A stretch of DNA of 64,000 bases from positions 729,987 to 793,986 of the forward strand of contig NW_003546250.1 in NCBI RefSeq assembly GCF_000090795.2, given 5' to 3'. Shown here in pieces: positions 1-12,584 of the stretch (its first letter is position 1; every line of letters begins with the position of its first letter). Below the pieces are notes generated by a model. The model was given only the letters and a program-made list of their open reading frames with translations. It was not told where the DNA came from and ran no database searches. This DNA comes from Amphimedon queenslandica (lineage: Eukaryota; Porifera; Demospongiae; Haplosclerida; Niphatidae). Made by a program: the position numbers and the translations under genes.

Positions 1-94
1 TTAAATAATTGCACATACAGACTCAACATTATGTATAAAGAATGATACACATACCATAAAACCCATACACATTCTACAGTACTGTCTTCCTCAC

Positions 95-3000
95 ATGTTC
101 AATGGTTCCTCTGTATATACCAGCTTTGTATCCGCCCAAGAGTGTCATGTGGAATGACTCTCTCTCCATCATGTGGGAAGGAGGTTGGAATGAGAACCAG
201 ATCCTTTTGATACCCATAAAACCAATAGTCTGGAGGGAGAGAGAGAGAGAGAGAGGAAGAGTAAAGAAAGATGAAGACAGGTACATTATAATGGTGGAGG
301 TGTCTTACTGAAGGACTGAGTATGTGTTTAAGCCAAAGACTTCGTGAGAAGACACAGCCCTTGGGTGTTCCAGTACTACCACTGGTATAAGCAATGGTGT
401 AAATCTGTTCAGGATCAGTCCTAGTAACAAAAAAGAATAAATACCTCAAAAGGTAACAGAATGTGTAGAACTTTGTTGCTAAACAGTCACAAAGTGAAGA
501 GAAATGGTTTTAGACTGCAGCTGGTCAGAAAGTTTGTAACTAATCCTCCAACAGAGACATTAGACTAATTGAGTGCATTAGTGCTCTGACCACATTCCAA
601 AACATACATACACACATATATGGGTAGATACTGTATGTACACGTACATACACACATGTACATGTACACGTGTATAGTATTGTGCAGCGTATAGAAGTGGT
701 TGTGTAGAGGTGGTTATGTAGAGGTTAAGTGGAGGCCATGCATTTGTATGAAACACTTTCCCAGGAGAAACCATGTTACTGGTGTATCCAAACTATTTGA
801 AATATAATGTTTACATGATCTAACTAGACATTAAATTAGAGGCACTTCCTTATAAAATAAAATGGCATGGCAACATTGTACAGCTAGCAAATACTTCTTT
901 CATTACTACTACTATTACTATTATTGGTTTCAGTATTACTTGAATGATGCAATATTGATGAGTTGGTCTTTTCCCTTCTTGAGAAATTCGGTTAATCTCC
1001 AGATGGTCACACCAACTGGCGGTACTGAGCCGGTCATAATAGCAACATCTTCTCCCTAAACAAGAGAAGGAAGGAGAGAGAAAGAGAGAAGGAGAGAGAA
1101 AGAGAGAAGGAGAGAAGAAGAAAGAAAGAGAGGGGGAGGAAAGAGAGGGAGAGGGGGAGGGAAAAGAGAGAGTCGTGGGAGATGAGAATTGCAAGTGGGT
1201 AATCAAAAAGATTAATTATTATAAGTATGCAAACGGAATTACCAAATTACATGGACATGAATGCAGCAATCAATCAATTAGCGAAGTTCAGCAGATGTTC
1301 AATAGCCAGAGGCAAAATATGATTATAATGAAACACAACTCCTCTTAAAAATATAAATAACTCGGCACTACGATTCACATGACACTTGACAATAGATGGA
1401 GCGTATCGGATTACAGGTCATTCATTGTAATGAAGATTCAGAGCGTGAAGGTATAATGTTACTTGGCAAATCAAGTTAAGGTAAATTCCATTTCTCTTAT
1501 ATTGTTGGTACACAATGAAATTAATTATATTCTCACTTCATAATAATACGCATCTACTTACAACTGTTGTTGCCAGCTATAGCAAATTAATGCCTAAAAA
1601 TTGTACATCTAAATCAAATATTTCTTTGAATGCTTATAGCTTAAGAATATGTGCTATCAAATCAAATTAAATTTACTGCATTGCATAAGATCAAGCATTG
1701 ATATGCATGGGGGAAATGACCATTTTTGGGCATAAAATAGATAATAAAGCTTACAATAAAGAAAAGAATAAAGAGAAAGAGAGAGAGAACCCATTGTGAT
1801 AATACTATGTAACACCTAAACCACACACAAAAAAACAATATACTCATTCCCAGCCACATCTCATGCACTCTCTCACAGACACTAGAAACAGATGTACAGT
1901 AGGAACCAGAACATACACTGTATAAACACTACAGGATAATGTCTATACAGATAGGAACATAGACAGGTAGTGCACAGACTCAGTAGTGTATAGGCATGTA
2001 TTGGGTAACTTGGTACATGACACAGAGTCACAGACACACAATGTCTGTGTGTCTATGCTAACAGTGGATCAATCATTGACTCAATAAGGACTAATGTGCC
2101 ATGTTAGGTCTAGTCTAATGGCACTCGTGCCTACACGGAAGACACTGCCCACTGAATGGCGGCCATGGCGATTAGACACAGCAAATACTTGAAGAATGAG
2201 AAGTTTGGAGAGAGACATTTTAATTAGTTTTGTACCCTCTAAAAAACAATTAAAACTTCAAAAAAAAATAATAAGTAGTATTTCTATAACAAAATCAATG
2301 CAATAAAAACTAGTCCTCGCCTACGCAAAGCTGGACAAGGCCAATAATAATAATTAATTCCACAAATAAATAAATTGTTAATTGACAAGATAATGATAAA
2401 TGTAAAATATTAAGAGGCAAGCCCAAGCAAGCAAGTAAAATATTAAACATGTAAGCATTAGAATGTATGAGAATGAGAAATTGAACCCTGTGCAATATTT
2501 GCAATGAGCATTATTTGGATTCTTGACTACAAAAATTCCAAATATCAAATCAGACATACCAATACATTTTATGACGTAATTAATGTTATGAGCTAAAAAT
2601 TTCAATCAACATTAATCAAACTTTATTTACTCATCCAGTAACGTAAGCACATGTATAAACTCCTCCAATGCACACATGTACTTTATACAGTTTAATAGAC
2701 ATGCTATACACAGGGCAATGGCATACACTGCTAATACTAGCCCAGAGACCATACACATTCCATTTACACAATGCATGTAGGCGAGATGACACGTGCAGCT
2801 GATGTTACTCAATAAATAAATTAGACAAAACATGAGAATTGTGTGACACACCTAGTCCCTACAATGGACATGCCTATATCTATAGCTTTTCGTCAAAATA
2901 CAAGCCCACGCTGTCTCTAACAGCTAAAATAATAAATGATTAATTTAGTCTACAAAGCATCTCTCTACTTAGTAAATAGCTGTGATCTAGTTCCCCACCT

Positions 3001-6000
3001 TCTTATAACTTCCCTTCTAGTCTACTTTCAGCCCATATTGTCTCTCTTACATCCATATATGTACATGAATGTAAACGTGTATATATATATATTTTTTTCT
3101 TTTCTCCCACTCTCTCTCCCTTGCCATCTTTTAGAGCCACTTCTTTAGATTGGGAGATTACTCTCCTTCTTCCTCTTCCTCTTTCTCTCTCTCATACAAT
3201 ACCTCATTAAGATCCATCACAATGATGTGCTTTAGCCCAGGCGTGTCTCCATTACTAGCTAAAGATGCAAAGATTGAGAGCTTGTCCTGAGAGCATACAA
3301 CAAGAGGTGTCTCTGTTTGTGAGAGTATAAATGATATTGTCTCCTTATCAGATGAAGCAGTTATTCCGACCTAAAGGAAAAGTTAATGATAAATTCAAAT
3401 TATTAATCCTAAACACTGTACTAATAAATCATAGTACAAGGTATTTTGTCAAAAATGACTTGGTGAGAATTCTCCATTTAAATAATTTTTCCTGATACAT
3501 ATTCATGTTCTTATGTTGTGCAAAAAATTTGAGCTCATTCCAACCAAAATTAAATTTTTAATGAATTTTTAAAGTTGCTCCAAAATTGGGACAAAGTCCC
3601 TGTACTATAGTACAGTGACTATGGCCAAATTTTGCCAAAAACAACTCGGTGAGATTTCTCCATTTTTATAATTTTTCCTGATACATATACATGTTCTTAT
3701 GTTGCATAGAAAGTTTGAGCTCATTCCAATCAAATTTTGATTTTTTACGAATTTTTAAAGTTGCTCCAAAATCGAGCTAAAGTCCCTGTACTATAGTACA
3801 GGGATTTTGGCCAAATTTTGCCAAAAATGAAAAGAAGAGAAATCTCTGTTTTTATAATTTTTTCTGATGCATATACATGTTCTTATGAAGTGTAGAAAGT
3901 TTGAGCTGATTCCAATCACATTTGGATTTTTTTACGAATTTTTAAAGTTGCTCCAAAATCGGGCAAAAGTCCCTGTACTATATAGTACAGGGATTTTGGC
4001 CAAATTTTGCCAAAAATGGATAGGTAAAATTTCTCCATTTTTATAATGTTTCCAGATACATATACATGTCTTTATGTTGTGTAGAAAGTTTGAGCTGATT
4101 CCAATCACATTTGAATTTTTTATGAATTTTTAAAGTTTCTCAAAAATCACAATGTACACGCAAGCATGGTAATTATTGTATCCACATCTTTGCTTACTAG
4201 AAGCTACAAAAATAAAACAATCATTGGAGCTCAAGGTACAAAAAATTTGGCCTCCTCTTTTTTATTTAATTCTCTTCATTTTATTGATAATGGAAATATT
4301 GAAAATGAACTCACAAATAGATAATATATGGTTGATGTACATGTATGTGTATATAAATGAAAAATTATTAATTTTATTTACTTACTGATGGTATTCCAAT
4401 TAAAGCACACGCATAGTCAGCAATATACCATTCCAGACGCACAACAGAACACAAAGCTATCAGGGGGGTGTGGTTTGTTCCAAGTAAATGGGCGTGGCTT
4501 GTTGACATCACGTGATACAATGACATAGCAAAACTTGTGACAAGTTGTTCAAGTACTTTGAAACTATTAATAAAAATAAATATTAAAATATTAAAAATAA
4601 ATCTATAGTTTAGTTACGAAATGTAAAATAAATTCTAAATGAGGAATAATTTTTTTTCAGAATAAAAAGAAAACCAGCTCTTAATAGCAAATTAAAAAAT
4701 TCATAATTAAAATTCTAATGTACATTATCCAACTCAATTTTTCTAAAGGAACTATTTTTAATAATTATATTTTTGTGACGATATTTGAATATTAACAATT
4801 ATTTTCATGAGCAAAATATTTTATAAAACAATTGATGCTATACTTAAAATTTCTACCTCTCTACATAAGCTAGTATAAATATTCTTAATACTATTTTTAC
4901 AACTTTTAGCAAAACCACAGTAATAAAAACAGTAAATAATGAACAAGTACTTGTAGTTAAAATAGAATTACTAAATCTCTTGTAGCGATGTTAATTGTGC
5001 TTGCATTAATTATTATAATTATACTATCATCTTTTATTAAGTGCATGAAGTGGTACAATAAGGAAAACCAAAATATGGAGGCCAGTGTTAATTTGTTCAA
5101 GAGCACATGCAGTGGTTTCCCATAGTGGTTGGTCATCAAAATTATCCACAAAACTCTACAGGATTCATTAAATTTAGTACCAAATGGAAAAGCTCACAAA
5201 CTGAACTAGCTGAGGAGGTCTGCTCTATAGCAGGATAATAAGAAAAAGCAACAAAATCAGAACAAAAAACTCAATACAAAAAATATTTAAAAATATCAAA
5301 AAATAAAACTAATAATTATCATCATGTAGTAACAGCCAATCATAAAACTAAATTAAATATAATTTATAATCATCGTTACTTATTATCATCATTAGGAAAT
5401 AACAAAGAATAATAGCAAGCAAACAATTAGCATTTACATCATTATTATACCGACTACAATAATATAAAACATATCAATGACACGTACTAAAATACTAAGT
5501 CTTATAGTAAAGGTAACAATACACCAAATAGCAAGGTAGTAGTAATACAGACTAAGACAATAGGGGATACTATGCTAACAAACACTGCTACTATTGAATG
5601 GGGAGTGCACCACATGTGTCCTCTAACCACCACAGAGGGTCGAGGTGAATATCAAATTAATTGAGGGCACCACTCCCTGTCTGTGAAGTGTGTGCCTCAC
5701 CCAATACCACAGACTATCATTACAAGATTAAATGGACTTTATACTGATTCATTTAATGATGAGAAGGAAACAGAGTGAGAGGGAAAGAGAGAGAGTAAAG
5801 ATGAAGGAACATAGGGAGACTTTGCTGTTGTAGTATAAGTATAAATGGATATATTTAATACAAACCTTATATATTCATATCTTTGCCTTGATTCAATGTA
5901 AGTCCCTATGGCTGGTCTGTCAGCATAACACCTACACATAACAAAATGGAGATACAATAGTAGGATGATGGTGATTGCTTTCATGCACATTCAAGCTCTT

Positions 6001-7531
6001 ATTTTTTATCTCCTGACCTGAACATTCTTAAAAGGATTTCTTCCAAAGTCCCTTCGGCCATAACCTCTCTAACAATGGCAGCATTGCTCCTTTAAAATAA
6101 AATTAAAAGTGTTAAGTAGATCCAAGCAAAAACATGCCATTGTGGCTGCTACTGAACAACCACAATGACATGAAAATCATATATCAATAGAACAATATCA
6201 ACTGAACACAAACAGTTTAGAACTAAGCAGTACAACTATCTCTCCCAAGCAGCAGTGTTACCATAAGGCCTCGCACTTTCTTGCTCTAATTGCAAGGAAG
6301 AATGCTACAGTGCAAACTGATAATTGCCAATTATTACACTTCTAATGGTTTGTGTCACTTAATGCAATCAAGAGAGTATTACAATGGTAACTCTACCCAG
6401 CACACACCCAACATTGATATTTGTACACACGATATACATTAAATAAGGTAGCTCAACTGATACTTTATTCAATAGCATAAGATTAGTTTCAGCTTAGTTC
6501 CTGGATAGTGTAAAATGAGTTACTACCGTATAAATCTATATTGCAAATATATCATTATAAGCCTAGTGCACTGACTACTTGTGAAAGTAACTAAAAAGCT
6601 AACAGCTATTTCTATGGCATAGCGTGACATTCTTTGGGTCATTTATTAAATACTAGCACCCACCATGTAACAGCTTGCAGGGCTTTTAAATAAATTAGCT
6701 GTATCATGCAGAGCTACAGCACATAATCAATACATACATGTAGATGCACACATCAATATATGTAGGTTTTACCTAGTTTCACAGGTGAAAGTGTGCAGGT
6801 GATCAAAATTCCGTACATGTTCATCAACAATCTCTCCTTTCTCATAGCACGACTGGCATAGATCAAAACTATCAGGGCAATCGTCGCAATTGTACCTTTT
6901 ACTACCTTCCTAGGGGAATAGGGTAAGAGGGAAGTTTGGGATGTTGTGTAGTATCAAATTAGATTAAATAAATTATAATACTATGTCCTGTCACACCAAA
7001 AATTCCAACCATGATGCTGCAGATGAGAAATCAAATTATCATAAAGCTAATTATGTTCATCTACAACGAAAACAGTCACACAAATGATAATAGTGCAACA
7101 TTTATGGGTTGAGAGTCAAACTGACTCTCTCTTTAACTAATTAAATATTGCAACAGTTGATATTTCAAGTATTATAATGATGCAAGATATCATTACACAC
7201 ATATATATACACACTACATTCCCAAATAAGCACCATCATAGTATATTAGTACTTTAGAGTCATGCAACAATTCAATATTGTGTAAATAATGGTACTCAAG
7301 CAAACAAACATCATTTAGATATAGCCCATCTTGTAGTAAATATAATAGATCATTAATACACTTCTATTCACACACTTCTATTCTATTCCCACAGCCATCA
7401 CATCCATACTGTTGGAGTTCACCAAAATAAGGCTCAGATATTTCCTTTATCTCATCATTACTGCTCCTCTGTTCCCTGCCAGGCAGAAGGTTTGCAAGAC
7501 TCTGCAGTGTTTTCTTCAAAATTCCAGCCAT
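95..7531 (-). CDS. ZZ zinc finger / long-chain acyl-CoA synthetase fusion (5' part)
   Basis: This gene probably activates long-chain fatty acids to acyl-CoA. Nine exons are visible, read right to left: 7376-7531, 6773-6909, 6018-6089, 5866-5931, 4386-4563, 3203-3370, 940-1055, 309-420 and 95-229. All phases join. The last donor at 94 shows the gene continues off the left edge, so only about 380 residues are seen. Exons 1 and 2 encode a ZZ zinc finger at residues about 44-73, with pairs CDGC, CDDC and LCQSC. After it come acyl-CoA synthetase signatures: YADRPAIGT, the WYIADYACALIGIPS block, LSQTETPLVVCS, GVTIWRLTEFLKKGK, the AMP-binding loop YTSGSTGTPKG and FQPPSHMMERE. The order matches ACSL proteins, which normally begin with a membrane anchor rather than a ZZ finger. 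The start is the first ATG in frame, 337 bp from the divergent neighbour. The fusion rests on hand-joined exons, but phase and domain continuity are good. Confidence 0.85.
1056..3202 (-). other. large intron of the acyl-CoA synthetase gene
   Basis: About 2.1 kb of AT-rich intron without a convincing exon on either strand. It holds a GA-rich low-complexity stretch near its 3' end (plus-strand 1065-1170) and a short GC-richer island at about 2100-2175. I see no RNA gene or transposase reading frame. Confidence 0.6.
1065..1170. repeat. GA-rich low-complexity tract
   Basis: About 100 bp composed almost wholly of G and A in irregular runs such as GGAGAGAGAAAGAGAGAAGG. On the coding (minus) strand it is a pyrimidine tract next to the acceptor of the 940-1055 exon's neighbouring intron sequence. 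A shorter GA run at 236-256 plays the same role beside exon 95-229. Confidence 0.8.
3440..4150. repeat. tandem array of the ~186-bp palindrome-centred repeat (array A)
   Basis: Four tandem units lie in the intron between exons 3203-3370 and 4386-4563 of the acyl-CoA synthetase gene. Each unit carries a core palindrome close to CTGTACTATAGTACAG (about 3601, 3787 and 3973, spacing 186 bp; the third copy has a TA insertion). The core is followed by a conserved block reading CATATACATGTTCTTATG, then GAAAGTTTGAGCT. The same unit occurs in other introns of the window. Confidence 0.9.
4564..5865 (-). other. intron of the acyl-CoA synthetase gene
   Basis: About 1.3 kb of AT-rich intron with no supported exon. 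A short element near 5598-5680 has loosely inverted ends (GGGAGTG and CACTCCC) and could be a tiny degenerate transposon, but this is weak. The remainder shows nothing I can name. Confidence 0.5.
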
Positions 7532-7868
7532 TCTGCGCCCCCCTCCCTCAGACGGGCTGGATCCAAGTGACAGCCACTTCGTTTTGAGGAGAAAGGAAAG
7601 GGGAAGGAGGCACAGGAGATAATGGGAGACAGAGAAACGTCAGAGTATAAACTCAGATCTTATTTATAGGGTGTACCATGAGGAGGAGGAGTGGCTCACC
7701 TCGCCCTAGCCCTCCTTATTAAAATAGGTGGAGTCGAGTTATCAAAAAAGGTGGAGACCTAATTTTCGCGGCAGTTTTCCCGCAAACTCTTAAATTTTTA
7801 GTCACGTGGCCTTTCACTAGTTTCTCCTCTCGTTTTAAACTTTTACCTCACTTTAGGCTCACTTTTAG
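7532..7868. promoter_or_regulatory. divergent promoter region between the ZZ-ACSL and TPR-AKR-DUF885 genes
   Basis: The 337 bp between the two start codons is the only place either promoter can be, unless unseen 5' exons exist. Direct sequence matches are an E-box GTCACGTGGC at 7801-7810 and an E2F-like TTTTCCCGC at 7775-7783, with a second TTTTCGCG just upstream. These are consensus matches only; binding is inferred. The region is GC-richer than the flanking introns. Confidence 0.55.
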
Positions 7869-10800
7869 ATGATCCAAGAAGGAGAAGAGGCTCTACTAGC
7901 TGGAGACCTGGATAAAGCAAACTGGGTCTTGGACAGCTTAATATTTCTGGACCCAGCACGTTCCTCTGAGCTATGGCAGAGAGGACTGTGTCTTTATTAT
8001 TCTCATCGTTACGAGGAGGGGATGGCTCAGTTTGAAAGAAACATGGACACCAATGGAAGCGACCCAGAGGAGGTTCTTTGGCATTTCTTCTGCAAGTCTC
8101 GGCTGATGGGTTTTGAAGAGGCACGCAGGGACGGGTTCTTAAAGTTACGGTCTCGGACTGACTCCGAGGTCGTGGTTCCAATGTCTCAAGTTTTGGATCT
8201 TTTTCACGGGAAAGGGAGCGTGGACGAAGTGATAAGAGTAGCCACTTCTGTGACGCCAGATAATAGTGAGTATTAATATTAATTAATAATAAAATATTAT
8301 TTAACTTATTAATTAATTAATAGTTATTGAAAGTTATAACGGGGCTAATGCACTAGGCTATGCACACTTCTATGTTGGGTTCTACTACCAGCTGCAAGGT
8401 TTGGTTGGTCCTGCTTATCCTCACTTTAAACGAGCGGCTAAGATTGGTAACAAGGACTACATGGGACGACTGATGAGTATTCACTTTAAAACTTTTCGTA
8501 AAACCTTATGCCAAGACCTAACACTGATAGAAGGAGGAGGGACAGGAGAGATTATGTATGGTGGATGGCAGTTATCTAGTGGCCATGATCTTACTCAAGG
8601 CAGTGGATTTGATACAGGTAACTAATAATAATGTACATATCAATGATAATAATTACACTGTACACTTGTATATACAGCTATTCCAGTCTATTATTGTTTG
8701 TATTGTTGCATTAAAGCATGATGGGAATCGTCACAAAATTTTTAAAAAATATTATTTCTGTAGTCACTATCTTATCAAAGTTGTTGGAAGCCATTGATAA
8801 TGGTGTGAGAGTGTTTGACTGTGGTGACATATACACAGGAGTTGAGCTACTCTATGGTCGACTGATAGAGGCTCATGCAGGAAGAGGTGGAAGAAGAGAA
8901 GACATCAAAATACATACTAAATTAGTACCAGACCTTGACGTTATTAAAAGAGGTGGGGTCAATGAGTCGTATGTCCGTGGAGTTATACGGAGATCCTTAA
9001 ATCGTTTGAAGTCTTTGTATGTTGATCTTGTTCAGTTGCATTGGTGGGAATGGTCTTCTCCTGGAGTTATGGATGCTTTGCATGTTCTTGGATCACTTCA
9101 GAAAGAAGGGATCGTAAGAAAGATTGGTCTGACTAACTTCAACGCTGAGCAAACTAAAGAAATAATCGAAGGAACTGAAATAAGAATTAATAGTATACAA
9201 GTAATGGAGATGAAGAGAGTGTGTGGAGTTGTAGCAGGTTTCTCATGCTTAACGAGATATAAACTTCATGAGCTGATGTACAGTATATTGCAACTTTAAA
9301 AATTCATAAAAAATTCAAACTTGATCGGAATCAGCTCAAATTTAAAACATAACATAAGAAAATGTATATGTATTAGGAAAAAGTATAAAAATGGAGAAAT
9401 CTCACTTTGCCATTTTTGGCGAAATTTGGCCAAAGTCCCTGTACTATAGTACAGGGACTTTGGCCCAATTTTGGAGCAACTTTAAAAATTTGTAAAAAAA
9501 TTTAATTTTTTTCAGAATGAGCTCAAACTTTCTATGCAACATAAGAACATGTATATGCATCAGGAAACATAATAAAAATGGAGAAATCTCACCTAGCCAT
9601 TTTTGGTAAAATTTGCCCAAAATCCCTGTACTATAGTACAGGGATTTTCGCCCAATTTTTGGAGTAACTTTAAAAATTTGTAAAAAATCCAATTTTCATC
9701 AGAATGAGCTCAAACTTTGTACACAACATAAGAACATGTATATGTATCAGGAAAAAATTTTTAAATGGAGAAATCTTACCTAGCCATTTTTGGCGAAATT
9801 TGGCCAAAATCCCTGTACTGACAAGGTACTGTATCCATAGACAAGAAGCTACATAAGCACTATGCTAAAATCCTTTGGGAAGCCATGCACATAGCAAAGA
9901 TTTTATATATTTACGTTTATTTTTTAATTATTTGATTAGGTGCAGCTGTCAGTTATAGACCAGCGTCCGATCAAAAGTGGGCTTGTCACATTATGCAATG
10001 AAAATAATGTGAAGATATTTGCTTATGGAGTGTTAGCTGGAGGCTTTCTCACTGATCAGTGGATAGGGAAACCAAAGCCCTCCAATGTGTGTGTGTAAAG
10101 TTTTTGTAATAAAAATATTTTAATTTTATTTATTTATTTTTAGTTTTCAAATCGCAGTTTGGTCAAGTATCAATTGATTATTGATGACTTTGGCTCGTGG
10201 GATTTGTTCCAGGATCTTCTCTCTGTCCTTCATTCAGTTGCTCTCTCACACTCTCCCCTCACTGTACAGGCCACACCTGATGATGTCATACAGATTGATC
10301 ATGTGACTGTTGCCATGGTTGCAATAGCATACGTGTTACGACTACCAGAAGTGGGTGGGGTCATTTTAGGAACTCTTAACATGAGGTTAGCTACTGTTTA
10401 CTTTTAAAAACTTTAATTAATCTCTCTTTTATCAGTCATTTAAGGGAAAGTCTTTTAGCAAAACATCTAGTTTTATCCGACAAAGATCTCTCTGACATTG
10501 ATCATGTTTTAAATAAAGGGCATGGTCCAGGAGGTGTGGTTTATGGTCTAGAGCGTGACAGGGAGGGTCGTCATGGTTCCATTATGAAGTATAATCTGAA
10601 CCAGTTGAATTCCCCTGCTCATTTTGAAGAGATATGTAACCGGTAAGTTAAAAACAATAATATTATAATTTCAATCATTTTTTCCACTCATAGTTTTATT
10701 GAAGTCTATTTCTCTGCTTATCCTGTTGAAGCAACTCGAACTGGTTATTGCCCTTTCATCAAAGCTTCGCCAAATATCAAACTTCAAATGCCGTCACCTT

Positions 10801-12584
10801 TTTTAATGAAAGACGCGTACGCCTATCATTCAATTAAATGTCTCTCGTATGGTCACTTGTTAAACATTAGCAGTGAGGATCAGGTGGCGTCGTATATTGA
10901 TCGAGTGAGAGCTTTGTTGATTGAGATTGAATCAATCAGTGAAGATAATCTCTCCCTTGATCAGATAATCGATAGAAAGTTAATCATCTCACAGCTTAAC
11001 CTAGAGCTCGTGAAATGGTCAGAAGTAGCAATGCACGAAAGAGATCCTGCCATTTATATGCCGTTTGACGCATTGAACTACCTTCTACCTACCTGGGGAG
11101 GTGATAGCAGCTGTGAGAAAGGAAGAGAAGATGCTGTATATTACCCGGGGACCCTTTCCCCCTCTATTCATTATAGGCTGTCAGCTTTGCTCTCTCGTCT
11201 TCGTCAAATTCCTATTTGTCTTCAGAATGGTGTGAAAAACCTCAAGAAACCTATCCATCTCCTGACGCAGAGGGCTTTAAAACTCTGTGATAGCTTTTCT
11301 CATTTTCTTAGAGTTGATCTTCCCTCATTAGTGGAACAAATGTCTACTGCCCACTCTTCCTTACTACTAGATATTGCTAGGGCAGCCAAGGTAGCATCTG
11401 ATGCTGTTGTTCACTATAAATCATTACTGGCCACTGATGTACTACCTAGATCATCTGATTCTTATGCTTCTCTTGGCAGACCAGTATATGATAAGCTATT
11501 AGCTTTTGGCCACTTTATAAGTGACAGTTCAGCATTACTGAAGTCGGGAGAAGAGCATTTTTCTCTTGTCAAAAAGCAACTGAGAGAGTTGGCGGATGAA
11601 ATAGATTCTGATAGGAACTGGTACCAGATTACTGAGGATATTATCCGCTCGCTTCATCCGTCAGCTAAAAACCTCCTCCAGTCCTACTTGGACGAAATAG
11701 CTCGAGCTAAGACTCATGTCAAGGAACATAGACTTGTTCCTGATTTACCAGCTGACGAGAGAGTCGTTGGGTTCTATACACCGTCTTTTCTAGTCCCCTT
11801 CTCTCCTTTTGGGGATTTCCTTAACCCTCCACCATTTTCTTCTTATGCTACCTCACCTCTTCAAAACAAACCTGATCTTGTGACTGGTTATCTTATGCTT
11901 CATTCAGTTGCAGGTAGATCTCTTTCTCCCCCTGAGGAAGAGAAGCTCCTACGATCTCATGACTACACGTGGATAAGCGTCATAGCTCCACACGAGTGCT
12001 ATCCTGGTCATCATCTTCAGATCCTCTTCTCTCAAACTCATCCCAGGATTATGAGACGGTTTTACGAGTCTCCATACTTTTATGAGGGTTGGGGACTGTA
12101 TTGTGAACAGCTTGCTTTTGAAACTGGGTTTTTCAATAAAGGCCTGGAGATAAGAGATAAAACAGAGGAGTCAGAGGCGAGAAGGGAAAGTAAAAAGATT
12201 CCAAACTCTCGATATGAAAAGTTGGCACGTTTAACTCAATTAAGGTTACAGCTGTGGAGAGCAGCACGAGTTATACTTGACATTAAGCTTCATAGGAATG
12301 AGATGACACTTGAAGACGTCCGCTTGTTTCTCCTTCAAGAGATCCTTTTTGACTCTCGCTCTGTAGATGGAGAGGTGAACATGTACATATCAAGGCCCAC
12401 ATATGCACCATGTTACATAGCTGGATACTTAGAGCTCATGGACTTGAGAGAGAGGAGGAGGAAGGAGTATGAGGAGGAGAAGAGAGACTTTGATTTAAGT
12501 TTGTTTCATAGTGAGGTGCTACAATCTGGCTGTCTACCTTTCCCTTTGTTACATGAACTTTTATCAGTGAGAAACAAGCATTAG
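7869..12584 (+). CDS. TPR / aldo-keto reductase / DUF885 metallopeptidase-like fusion
   Basis: Seven exons (7869-8265, 8324-8617, 8764-9200, 9940-10086, 10144-10385, 10436-10642, 10694-12584) join in phase to 1204 residues. Residues 1 to about 190 are TPR-like helices. Residues about 225-560 are a complete aldo-keto reductase: the catalytic Asp and Tyr lie in FDCGDIYTGVE, the Lys in IHTK and the His in LVQLHWW. From about 575 to the end it resembles DUF885, a family common in bacteria, with the putative zinc motif HECYPGHHLQ at about 1008 and EGWGLYCEQL at about 1039. All expected catalytic residues are kept, so both enzymes may be active. The substrate is unknown. The single long last exon contrasts with the short exons before it. 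Two adjacent genes seem excluded because introns link both domain borders in frame and no stop intervenes. Confidence 0.85.
9297..9825. repeat. tandem array of the ~186-bp palindrome-centred repeat (array B, inverted)
   Basis: About three units in the 739-bp intron that splits the aldo-keto reductase domain, in the opposite orientation to array A. The first unit holds a 38-bp perfect palindrome at 9428-9465 centred on CTATAG; a second at about 9625-9650 is nearly perfect. The last unit is cut off just after 9820. Confidence 0.9.

Noticed and set aside
940-1055. Possible pyruvate-kinase C-terminal fragment (GEDVAIMTGSVPPVGVT)
   Set aside because: The resemblance is short. The exon is in phase with its neighbours, and GVTIWRLTEFLKKGK falls exactly where ACSL proteins have a similar segment before the AMP-binding loop.
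2160-2230. Small frame starting ATGGCGGCCATGGCG inside the acyl-CoA synthetase intron
   Set aside because: Only 23 codons with no domain or splice support. The GC-rich start context is suggestive but not enough.
3440-4150. CRISPR-like array
   Set aside because: Units are tandem and about 186 bp with no alternating short repeat and unique spacer, and the context is an animal intron.
5598-5680. Possible miniature inverted-repeat transposon
   Set aside because: The inverted ends are only about 7 bp with mismatches, and no target duplication is visible.
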